From NCBI GenBank assembly GCA_003993805.1, contig RSEF01000026.1, positions 3,731,712 to 3,795,711 on the forward strand: DNA of 64,000 bases, written 5' to 3'. The position numbers were made by a program, and so were the translations under genes. A model generated the notes under the pieces. That model worked only from the letters and a program-made list of their open reading frames with translations. It did not search any database and was not told the origin of the DNA. This stretch comes from Himantopus leucocephalus (Eukaryota > Chordata > Aves > Charadriiformes > Recurvirostridae). Positions 45,623-57,000 of this stretch are shown here, piece after piece. The stretch's first letter is position 1. Each line of letters begins with the position of its first letter.

Positions 45623-46496
45623 GAAAATATCTCTTGGAAGGAAACATCTGTAGCTAAGAAATGTGCTCCAACATCTATATAAAGATTTCTATTATTTCAG
45701 TAATCTATTACTGAATGACAGAGCTACACAGCTCTATTAAAGACCAAAATATCCCCGTAAAATACAGTCTGCCACACGGTATAAAACATGAGTATGGACA
45801 CAGCCCGGCTGTCTCCAACAGCTCCCACCAACCATTTTCTCTTTTTTCCTCTCTCAAACACACACAGACACAGTGGGAAATGCATGACTCAGTACATAAC
45901 GCAGGTTTGCGTGCATAGCAGTTTAGAAAATATATTCAAAAGACGAAATAAGAAAAGTAGAGTGAGACAAAGGTCCTATTTACATAACAGACTTTTTTTT
46001 CCATTAAAGTGAGAATTTGGGTTGAATAACACAACTGATAAGAAAAAGTTGAAATTTCAAAGTATCAGCCAGTAGGAAGACAGAAGACCATCTGGTGAGG
46101 ACCAACATCCCATCACACTGAAAAGCATCACGAAAAGCTGCCGAGCTGCCTCTGGCAGGACAGGGCTCGGGACCTCGCCTGTACAGCCAAGGCAAAACCC
46201 TTAGAAATGCTCAGAAATTTTATTTCGGCATTAAAAATAAGTGAACTGTAGGAAAAGAATAAAACAAACCAGCTCACGCTGAGCCCCTTGTGTGCGCGGG
46301 AGTTGCAGGGGATCTCTACGGCCCCATGGTGGGTCCCTGCCAGTGGCCGGTCGCCCCCGCACCCCCGGGGTGTCCCCTCCGCCCTGCCGGGTTTCCTGCC
46401 ATTCTCCTCCAGCGCGGCTCCGCGCTCCTGAATGAAAGAAACCAACGGAATCATCCGGGTTTGGCTGCCGGTTTTATTTCACCTTTCAAAAAGAGA

Positions 46497-46527
46497 CTAA
46501 AAATAGAGAGCTGGGGGCTAAAAATAG
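46497..46527 (+). promoter_or_regulatory. Pair of perfect MEF2 sites upstream of CD34
   Basis: CTAAAAATAG occurs at 46497-46506 and again at 46518-46527, both exact matches to the MEF2 consensus YTAWWWWTAR, in the same orientation and 21 bp apart (two helical turns). They lie about 2.3 kb upstream of the candidate CD34 start. MEF2 factors act in muscle and endothelium, both compatible with CD34 expression, but function is inferred. Confidence 0.5.
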
Positions 46528-47110
46528 AGGCTGTCCGGGTCTGCCAGACACCCAGCATGGGAAGTCCCGGATTTGGTTTGCAGTGGAAGTCGGGCTGCAT
46601 CTAAACGCCATTCCCTGTGTCACAGATGTTGGGCTTCATCACTGATTATGTCCCCTACGTGCACTATCTGAGCAGGTCAGTATGCCTTAAAACTCATTTT
46701 AAGATAGTGACTCAGCTAAGCATGGCACAACCGGTAAATCTGACATATCCTCAAATGAGGAACCAGCGAAACAAAAAAATCAGTTACTCATTAAGATTAT
46801 TTGTTAATCAAAAGCACTGTCTTCAGAGGGTTTTAGAAGAGGCACCCAGAGATGCTTGGACCCACCCAACCACTCTGCTCTTTGAGCCTCAGCCGTTCCG
46901 CTGGCGCAGGCATCGCCGTGCTCCCCGTCGGGGACGCGTGGCAGAGGGTGGTGGCACTGGGACCAGCTTAAACCAGGCTGGCCCGGCCTCACCGGGGCAG
47001 GTCGGGCTTGGTTGTCTGGTGGATGTTCACAATCGTGCTTCAGAGATGCTGTGAAGCGGGTAAGCTCTTCAGCTGAGGGGGTGTGTGTGTATGTGTGTAC
47101 ACACCTCCAA

Positions 47111-47137
47111 GAATATTCCGAATATTCAGAATATCCA
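47111..47137 (+). repeat. Three tandem 9-mers built on the palindrome GAATATTC
   Basis: GAATATTCC, GAATATTCA and GAATATCCA follow each other without a gap. Each of the first two units contains GAA-NN-TTC, the core of a heat-shock element, but the unit spacing is 9 bp instead of the usual 10. It lies directly beside the ETS/FOX/GATA cluster. Confidence 0.6.
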
Positions 47138-47156
47138 GCGGTAACCAGGCTCTTCA

Positions 47157-47193
47157 GTTACTTCCGTCGGTTTATTCAATGAGCGGAAGATAA
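47157..47193 (+). promoter_or_regulatory. ETS/FOX/GATA motif cluster upstream of CD34
   Basis: Within 37 bp there is an ETS site on the minus strand (CGGAAGTAAC, 47157-47166), a FOX-like GTTTATT (47170-47176), and an overlapping ETS-GATA composite AGCGGAAGATAA (47182-47193). ETS, FOX and GATA factors jointly drive blood and endothelial enhancers, and CD34 begins about 3 kb away on the minus strand. Short motifs occur by chance, so this is only a candidate. Confidence 0.35.
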
Positions 47194-50100
47194 CACTTCT
47201 TCTCATTGATATGACTCTCCATTTAAACCTCAGTTTAAAGTGACTTAAGCACATTGCAAACAAATACTGTAGAATTATTTCCCCCTTTCAGACCCGTAAC
47301 AAGTTTTTATAGTTAAAGATTTAAAGACCAAAACAAGAAACACGCACTTGAATTATCTCGAAGCAGCCTGTATCAGCTGTACAAGGTTAACAACGGCTGA
47401 GCCAATTTCAACTAAACATTTACAGGATCAAGTGTCCAAATTTCAAACAGCACGGCGATGAAGGCTTGTTCACATAGGCTGGGACATAGTCCAAGTATTT
47501 AAGGGTAATTTAATTTAATTGTGAATGATGCAATAGACATATGGCTAGGAAGTTATATGCCAGGAAATATGTTTTCTATAAGTATTTTAGCAGGCAGATG
47601 GCATACAATAGTTTTGGTGTAGTCATTTCCCCACCTCTTAAAAGTTGCTATTTTGGACAGATGAAATAATTAGATTGCCACCATCCTCCCAAGACACCAG
47701 CGCTGCTGACCCAGAGGATGTGCAGCTGTAGAGGACTATTTCTGTAGAAAACCCCATCAAATACATCAAACCTTGCGCTCACCTATCCTCTGCCGTTCAA
47801 GAGTTTCAGAGCATTTCAATAACTTTCCCACTGAAACGGAAAGCGAGTGAGTATTCCTGCCTGACAGCACTCCCACCGCACGGGTGAGAACAGAGGCGCG
47901 TGGAAGCGCCTGGAGCAACGCCACACCACAGCTAAACCCCAAAAGCCAAAAGTTTTGTGTCTCAATCCTCAGCCTTAGCAACCAAACCGCACCCCTTCCC
48001 AGACAGACCGAATCTGGAAACCGCAACCCATCTCCCACGTCCGCTGCGCTCGGGGCTCCGCAGAGCCGCTGCGGCAGGTCCAGCTTTCGGGAGCGGTATG
48101 AGCACCCCTACGCCTGGACGGGGCGGGACAGCCAGAGCAGAGTATGAAGCTGCAAATAAAATGGTATTTGAGAGTAGCCTGGGTTATTTCTCCTAGTAAA
48201 GCTTCTAAGATGCTGTTGGGACAACATCTCCTTTGTGTTAACAGGAGGTATGGTACCAAATCCTGACCGGGGCTGAGCAAGGGGAACTCGTGTCCACTGC
48301 TAGCGCAGGACACAAGCTCTCTGCTCCAAGCACACAGCTCCTGAGGAACAAAACAGTTGTGATTCATCTAAAAAAGGGCAAAGAGCTCAAAAGCTTCCCT
48401 AATATTATCAGCCTTATCGCGATTTCCTTAAGAACTTGTCATCTAGTTGTTTTATTGTGTTTGGTTTTGCGCGTTATTATATGTGTATTGTAACTCTTGG
48501 GGCAGGAAATGCTTCCTTCATTCATGTTTCAGAAACTACATCCTGAGACTCCTACGAAGGCATCCTTTGTGCGAAGGCTGTTCTGGAGAGATTACTGCCT
48601 CAGTTTCTCCCTCAGAGCTGCTCCGAAGCCGTCTGCTTCTCCCAGCCCTGGAAGAGCCACTCACCCCTGGAGAACCGTCCCTGCGTGTGCCGGGGACACG
48701 CTGCCCTCGTTAGAGGAGGATGCTGGACGAGACCTCTTTGCCCCTTCGCCTCACCTTTACTTACAGCTTTAAATGAAGGTTCCCTCTCTCCTCCCGTCTT
48801 TGTAATTTCAAAGGAAAGACGACTGCTTCAGCAAGAAGTACGCAACTCGTCTGGGCTCTTAAATTTACTTCCACACCGAATGCACAGAGCCTTTAATAAC
48901 CATAATTTACGAAAGAACGTTGCCTTTCTACACCACTGTTTATCTAGGTATTTGTATTCTTTCTCTAAGTCTTGTTTAACTATACTTCTCAGAATTAAAG
49001 ACCAAAGATTTTTTTTTTAAACTCGGGCAAAGTCTTGCCTCTTCATAATCCTTGCAAGCGCATTTAACAGGTGCCTTGCTATTTATTACCCCCTCGCAAG
49101 GCTACTGCTTATTCATTTACACACAGCAGAGCCGTTCCTTAGAGAGAGACAGCAGAAAAACCCAAGAATATCAGACTTTTGATCCGTAGATCATATATTG
49201 TATTTTTAAAAAGCTTTTGGAAATCTTAAAAAAAAAAAAAAGATGCATAGTTGTTGCAACTGTAGCGTACTGTTAATAAAAGTGGTATATTGAAACAAAT
49301 TGCTCAGTATGATTATTCCACTAGGATCAATATCTTCAAATAATACAGCAAATATGAAGCATACACATGACTACGTTCAAGCAAACCATATGGCGGATAG
49401 ACTGCTTAACAGTTTTATGCCTTAAACTTTTACTTCAAGATTGTTGGTTCAAATCTAATCAAGGATATTCTCATTTACTACCTTCTGTCTGTTCAGCACT
49501 TTGTAGGATATTACTAGGTCTTTAATCTAGTTTTAAGGGGCAGGCTACAATGTAAATCAAGTCACTTAAGCATTTTTCCATGAAAATGTTCCCCAGATGC
49601 ATCTTTTCCACAGCAGTACCGGAGGTTGAACGAGTCAGAAGGAATTGCCTTGAAAAACGAGGCAAGAATCCGCAAAATCAGAAGCCTAAAAAAAGCTGGA
49701 GCTTTTCTAAGTTGCAAGAATGGGGGGGGGGGGCTAAATGTGAAGAAAGTAACTCTGGCACAGGACGAGCAAAACCCAGAAGACGCTTGGCCAGAGCTGC
49801 TGGTGTGACCTGGGAACAGCAGCACGTTGAACGCCGCAGGCAGGAAACCACTCCGGCTGCCCCAGCACCAGTGCTAAATAAAAACCTTTGTTGTCTTTGA
49901 AAGTAATTCCTCCTGGCTTTGGACGGAAAGAAGGAGCTCCACGGAGATGGTATCTCACCACCCACCGGACAGAAAGGGCAATGTCGGAGAGGTCGGAGCA
50001 TCGCTGGGGAAAGGGGCAGCGGCGAGGGAGCTTACCAGCTCACGTCAGGGAACAGGAAAAGCCAGCAACTGCAATAAAACCGAGCTGGAAACTTGTTCAA

Positions 50101-50835
50101 ACAGTGCTTTTGTCAGCGCAAGAGAACTAGCTCGCACTAAAGTCACGATAATGCCTCGGAAAGAGCAAATAAGGTGATCACACAGCTCTATAGGGTGCAG
50201 CCCTATGACTTCTGTCTGCACTAGCAGCAGCCGAGCAGACAGAAGGGTGATTTTAGGTGGCTGCTGTTGCTGCGTTGAAGTGATGAGAGATCCTCAAGAT
50301 GTGGTGTTTTTTTGTTTTTCTGGAAATATGCACATTTGAATATACAAAGAGTGACAAGTAGCTGCAGAACTGAAGAAAAGGAACAGGAGAGGACAGAGAT
50401 GAACTAGTTATATTCCTGTTCCTATCCATCACTACTTTCAGACTGTATCAGAGTCTCATTAACCTGGCTGATTTCATTGACTGCTTTTCATTGCTGCACC
50501 GTCCAAAGTACTTAACTATAATAAACAGCAGCACCACAAAACACCAATAAAAATCATTAAAGCATAAGTCTCGTAATTTAGTACAAAGATTAGCTTCTCC
50601 ATCCAGATCTGCAGCCTGCTGATTGCAATTTATTTCTCCCATTTATGGATGTCATATAAACATGCGAGCTGGATTCATTGCTGGGGCCTTCCATCCATCA
50701 CCAGGACTGCAGCAAGTCCGTCCTGTTGATGCACCGAGTGAACAGCACCAGAGATACACGAGATACTTAAGTTAAACTTTAATTCCAAATAAATGCTATT
50801 TGCAATACTGTTCATCTTAAATGTGATGAAATTAT

Positions 50836-51060
50836 AGAATCATAGAACCCTGGAATTGTTTAGGTTGGAAAAGACCTTTAAGATCATTGAGTCCAACTGT
50901 AAACCTGCCAGGTCCACCGCTGAACCGTGGTCCTAAGCGCTACATCTACACGTCTTTTAAATACCTCCAGGGCTGGCGACCCAACCACTGCCCTGGGCAG
51001 CCTGTGCCAGTGTTTGACAACCCTCTGGGTGTAGAAATTTTTCCTATTGGCTGTTTTTAT
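50836..51060 (-). mobile_element. CR1 LINE 3' end, minus strand
   Basis: The minus strand encodes the CR1 ORF2 C terminus (RVVKHWHRLPRAVVGSPALE, then VFKRRVDVALR) followed by the standard 3' tail with TTGGACT, ATGATCTT, CCAACCTAAAC and TTCTATGATTCTA near 50,836. It is a 5'-truncated insertion of about 220 bp. Confidence 0.92.
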
Positions 51061-51064
51061 ATTT

Positions 51065-54000
51065 TTAATTTGCTGTGTTTGCAAATACACTTTAAATATA
51101 GCCCCCTAACGGGCTGCCTTGTTTATTCCAAGTTTATAGACAGTGTACTGCGCACGGTGATTGCTAGAAACACGCCTGGTCCTGCCGAGCATCGCCTCTG
51201 CCCAGCTGCGGGCCAGCGGCCGGCGAGAGCGGGGGGCTTGGGGGGCGCGCGGGGTCCGTCAGCCAGGCACCCCCACGGCTGCGCAGCCGCCGGTGGTGGG
51301 AGCTGCTCTCAGCAGGTGCAAGAAGTCCTTGGTTGAGCAACGCTGACCAACGTTATGGGGGAAAAAAAAAGTCTACGTCGCCTTTATTTCCAGGGAGAAC
51401 ACCCCGTCCGGCTGCAATTTATGTAAAGTAAGTGCAGCCTAAAAACTATGGTGGTATTTCTCAGAGAGAAACCAAAACTGTAATTAGGAAATAAAGGACT
51501 GGCTTTTACTGTGAGTAAATACCAGGTTAGTGCCAGGTGTTACTGAAGCATCAGACGAGATGTAAAACTCATCAGTGGCAGCAGTGAAAGGCATCTTTAA
51601 AAGCACCAGGGGAAAAGGACTGGAAAGGGCTCTCATCTCCACCCTGGCAATTGCTGATAATAAAGTGCTGCTGTTTTCTACCTGGGAAATGAGGTCCCAG
51701 AGGTACGAGTCTCTCCATTTTTCAAAGGAGGGTTTGTTCAAATACATAGGCAGGAGCATCCTCAGTCATTACCAACCGCTACTGACCCACCGCACTGGAA
51801 ACTAAAACGGCCCGCGTTCAAAACACCCTTTTGCTTTGATTTTAAAGTCGTGTCCTTGGTCTTGGAGGGATAAATAAAATGAGATAGAAATCTAAGAGCC
51901 ACTTCTTTGGTTGTCTCCTGAAGAGAAGGATGCAACAGCAAAACTATTTCAACTTCAGTGCTAGATGACCTGAAAAAATGACAGGGCTCCGCTAACAGTT
52001 ATGAGCACACAGCTAAATTCAGACACCACTTATTTATTGATGTGTTTGTACAATAGGAGTGGCTGGGAAGGCTGCAGACTCCCAGGTACCTTCTGATGGC
52101 ACATAATAAGCACAGACAACACAGACCTACAGTGAATAATAGAACAAAAAGCTTCCAGTATCACTGAAAATCAAAGCGCATATGCAATCAGATGCTATCC
52201 AGTGAAACCTCCTGGGAAGGGGAGCGAGGGGCATCGTACGAGCCCGGCTCTTGCCATGAAGGAGGGGGTATGGTATTACAGGACAGTTGCATTAAAATAT
52301 AAGCATCCACCAGTATTAGCGTTCAAAATTACAGTGCTGTTTCACCACACAAATTATAGTGTATCTCATATAATGCTACTGATAAGGTCTAACTAAAGCA
52401 GCAGCATAAAAGACATCCAAATTGTGCACGCAATCCCAAACCTATATTCTCAGTACTATGATGATCTAGAGGGAAAAAAATAAAAATCTATTTATGAGAT
52501 AATAAAAGATGCATTAGAAATGACCAAGATGAATAAACTTCCCACAGTAACAGAGAGTTAACGACTCTGTTTTTTCCCAGAGCTGCAGGAAGGATTTCAG
52601 GCCGGAGCAGAGCTTTCCAGGCACAGCACCTTTGTCCTCTCCGTGCTCAGGACGGCACATCCCCAGAGCCACGGGCAGCCCGCGCGGCCAGGCGCAGCGG
52701 GGATGGTCCCAACGCTGCAGCCCTCTCTGCCCTGTCCCCTCCGAGGGACGCAGCCGGACCGGCCACGGGGCTGTGGTTAAATCCTCCCATTTCTGATTTG
52801 GAAATGCAAGGGATTTCGCACATGGAAGCCAAAGCTGACGAGAAAAAAGGCTCGTTATTTCCAGTCCGTCTGCGGGCCCCAGACATCTTCCTACCCCTGT
52901 TGCTCTCCCCGTTTCCATGTATGACCGCTGTCGGAGCACGCTCCCACCTCGCCGTCAGCCCGGGCACGGCATCCCCAGGCAGCAGCCCCGAGACACGGCC
53001 ATCCTTCCACCGCTCCCCTTTGCCCGCTCGTAATAAACACTGTGGTTTCTCCAATTACATTTTTCTTTCAGATATTTTTCTCCTTAGCTCCGTCAAATGC
53101 ATTTTTCCCCTGCGGTACCATGCCGGAATCATTGCTGCTGAAGGTCCTGACACAACGCAGAACAGCCTCCGTCAGCTGTTTGGTGAAGGGCAGCACTCTC
53201 CGGGATGGGAATATTTCTGGTTTGTGCTGTTAGAAAATCTTTTCTGCAAGGTTCTCAAGCAATTACGATGAACAAAGAGCACCTTAATTTTGTACAGACA
53301 GAACCTGGGGGTCCGTTAAGGGGGGAGTGAGAGGAGGGCCTGGGGGATGCTGGGGAGCGGGGCTGGGGGGATGCCGCGGTGGGGACTGCGGGGAGCAGGA
53401 CGGTACATGCGCGCACATGGACACACAAGAGCAAACGGCAGCTCCATGAGAAGGCGGCAGTGCACAGCCTCTGCTGGAGTAGGAATTGTGTTTTTTTCCC
53501 GTGACATCCCACGCAGAAGGAGGATTGCAATGGGCACAGCTTTTAGTGCTGCTCGGCGCGGCTTTGGCTGGGGCAGCGGGAGGACTGAGGGAATTTGGAC
53601 TGTAAGTTTGAGATGAGGAATACTCCAAATCAACTGTTTTTTCCACCTCCAAGAACTTTTCCTCTGACCCTTTGGGACGCAGCCCCTCTCAGCAGCATTT
53701 GTAATCTTAGGGAGAGCATTGGTGATGAGAAGTGACGCCGCATCATTTAGCTAAAGCGCTCTGGTGACACAGGGCACACGATCGATATGTGGAGGCTGAG
53801 GCTCCATTACTTATAAGAAGTGTTTCAGAGAGCGCTTTGGAAATGCAAGCCCTCTCCTGGGACCTCTCCTAGACGGTTTCAGATTAATTGTTACAGGTTT
53901 GTTGGTTTGTTTTTATGGAAGAAAGAAGATTTGTTTGCTTTTCTTCCCCCTGGAGTTTTACCATCATCTTTTCTCATTAGGTGGTGGCGGGAGGTCAATA

Positions 54001-57000
54001 CAGTCCCCTGCCTGAGCGAGATTCCTCCATAATTTGGAAGGGAAACTTTCAGAGCTGCAGCGTTCGCGGTACCTTCCCCAGCGTGTTGCTCTGTGTTTCA
54101 GAGTGAGCTACGGAACACACAACCTCCTCCCCGCCACCGGCTTCTGCGTTAAACGCAAAAGCTTTATAATTACTACCAAGGCATCAGAGACAAATCGTGG
54201 CTGTGCTGTTCTCCAGGCTCAGCCTCGCTGGCTCAGTGGTGTCCCAGCCACGCTTCTGGTGGCATTTTATTACCACGCAGGAGCACAAAGCCGAGCAGGA
54301 CGGCTCCGCAGCCCGGGCTGCTTCCCCGAGGTTCCTCAGTCCTTCCTACCCCAAGCACAGGTCAAGAGCTGCCTCCCCTCCCTCCGCCCATCCTCCTTGT
54401 CACCATTCTCTCTGGTTTTTTGGTTTTCTTAATTATTTTGGAATCTACAGAATAATCCGTCGTCAAATCCTGCAGAACAAATTGAACGTCAGGTTTTCAA
54501 ACCGTTCTAATAAAGCAGATGGTATCGCAAGGCTGTAAATCTCCTCCCAACTTCAATGCCTCTGAACGCTGACAGATTATCCATTAATGGGCAGATTAAT
54601 CCTGAACAGCAAAAACAGTGGGAAGGAAAATACACGCTTTTGTCTCCATAACAGGGAAAATGAACACGCTAATATGTACAACTCACAGGAGAGGTGCAGT
54701 TACATCCATTACGAGCAGACGGAGCGACTGGCAGAGCCCAGAGGCGCTGGAAGCCGCGCGCAGCCGTGAGGCTCCTTCCAGCTGCCCAGCGCCTCGCTGG
54801 GACCAGCACAAGGAAAATAACTTTATGATGGAAGGGACAGAGCTGACCGTCCTGATGTTGGAGTCTGCTTCCCAAACGGGCCAAGTTATTGTCAGCATTT
54901 CTGACTATTTCCCTTCCCTTTCCTCCCCTGCCGGGCCGGGACGGCGCACAGCCCTCCCGCAGACCCTCTCCCTAACAAGAGCTGTTTTGCTGATGAGTTT
55001 TGGCCAACTCCTCTTTGTCAGTCTCAACAGTAGCAAGTGCTACTTCGCTGGCCGTTGTAAAGGATTTTTGGTCTTCTGTGTTGGAAGCGGCGGCCCCCCC
55101 CAGCGCAGCATCCCCTTCTCAATGCCATCCCCTCCTCTCCCCGCCGCTGATTTGCTTGGCAGGTGTGAAATATTAATTGCCTCACATGGGAGCTTGGCTC
55201 ACTGTCTGTCGCATTTGACTGAAATATCATTCTCTGCTGCAAATATAATTACTGGGGGTCTGGATTTTAAAAATAGCCTCTCGCCTGCCTGTTAATTAGG
55301 AGCCATGCTTTGCTACACAACGAGATATTTTGGTTAATTATAAAAGAGAAAAGGACAAATTTGTCACGTCTTTTGTTTTCGTTCCACCGTGTCTCCCGGT
55401 GACAGCAGTGCCGAGCCGTGATGGACTGCTCAGCCAGCAGCACCAGATGCTCCCTCCCAAACCGGGAGGGGGTCAGCGCTGGCGGGGGGTCTCACCGCCC
55501 GGGGAGGGGGGGCTCCCATCTCCCCTCACCACGGAGAAGTTTAAACAAAGGAAAGAAAATTTCAGTCAAAACCTTGGTCTTCACTCAAATGTTTAAGGAC
55601 TCCCCGATTCGAAGCACTGATACGTTCTCATGAAATCTGCCAGAAATGCTGACGAGGCGTTCTGGGTGGCAGCTCCAGCGTCCAACGGACCCTCTCCTGT
55701 CTGTCCTCTGCTTGGGCTGGCGACACGGCAGAGGTGGCACTACTGCCTCCTGTCCCCACCATTCCCAAATCAAGAGGACCTGTCTTCCCAGGCTTGCTGA
55801 ATGCTCACACCAACATTCATACACATTTCTGGTTTGTTTCTTAAAAAGAAGAAAAAAGCCATTTCGTAGGTGCCAGTGCAAATAGAGGAGAGCGATGACA
55901 AGTTTGGAAATGGCAGATGAATGTGCTAACAAACCTCCCCTTGGCCTCATGCGCTAATTAATAATGTGTTAATAAACCTCCAGAAGAATAAAGATCAATA
56001 GAGCTGTTGCATTCCCAGGCCTGGCTTGAAACCCGCCAGGCAGCAGCAGCAGACGCAGCCCGGGAGAGGGGAGGGCCAAGCGCGGCTTTATCGGTCATGA
56101 AACTCCCGGTTACGGAGAGCAGCACCTGCCCTTGGCACACGCCAGATACAAGACCCCGTTCCGGGTTAAGGAAGCTCATTTCAACAGGACTCATGGAAAT
56201 AACCAGATGATCCCCTGGTTTTAAGGCTGCGCTGTGCCATCGGGGCACGAGGAGGCTGCGGAGGAGCCGACCGGAGCTCGCAGCCTGCCACAACCCCCTC
56301 GCGTTCCTGCCACCCCGCGTGCCCGGCCACTGCCAGCAGAGGTGTCGACATTGCAGTCAAGGTTTTGGTATGCTGCTCTGAATCATCATCCTAATGGCCA
56401 ACTTCGGAGAAAAGTATCAGCTCAACCAGATTATTGGTGCGATTCGATGCCCGAGAACCTCTGCAGCCAAACAGAAATTTTCAGCAACCTGCGGTGACGG
56501 AGCCTCGGCCAGCTCTTGGCCATGGACCCAGGAGTGGCAGTTAAGAAACCGAAAGGAGAGAGAAGGGAAGCAAGAGAGGTGGTGACGGTTTGTCTCTTGA
56601 TGTGATGCTTGAATTGCCTGGCGTTCAGGTAGGTGCCCGAGGGAAACAACCCATTCAGCATGGTGCCATGGATTCCCTCTTCCTTTCACAAATGCAATTT
56701 TTAGTTCTGTGTTTATAAAAGATCAGCAGCAATACTTTGCACTAAGATGCATTGATAGAATGTTTCATAATTATTTATGTAATTATCCAGCATTTCAAAG
56801 AACCCATGATAACAGCTTAAATTGATGTATTAAATGAGCATTATAATTATGCCAACAATATTGAATGCTGTTCTGTCAAATAATCACTTCATATATATGA
56901 AGAAAGCTTTCAGAAATAGCACCATAATTCAAGATACTACCAGATTAATGACATAAAAATCCCATATCCTTTTCCTGAAGACAGACAGAACTTTGTATAT

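Larger units (their letters stand above)
44205..50830. other. CD34 upstream region
   Basis: No coding exon recognised. It holds a CR1 tail at 45.55 kb, the MEF2 pair, the GAATATTC repeat and the ETS/FOX/GATA cluster. From 48.9 to 49.6 kb it is AT-rich and featureless. Confidence 0.6.
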
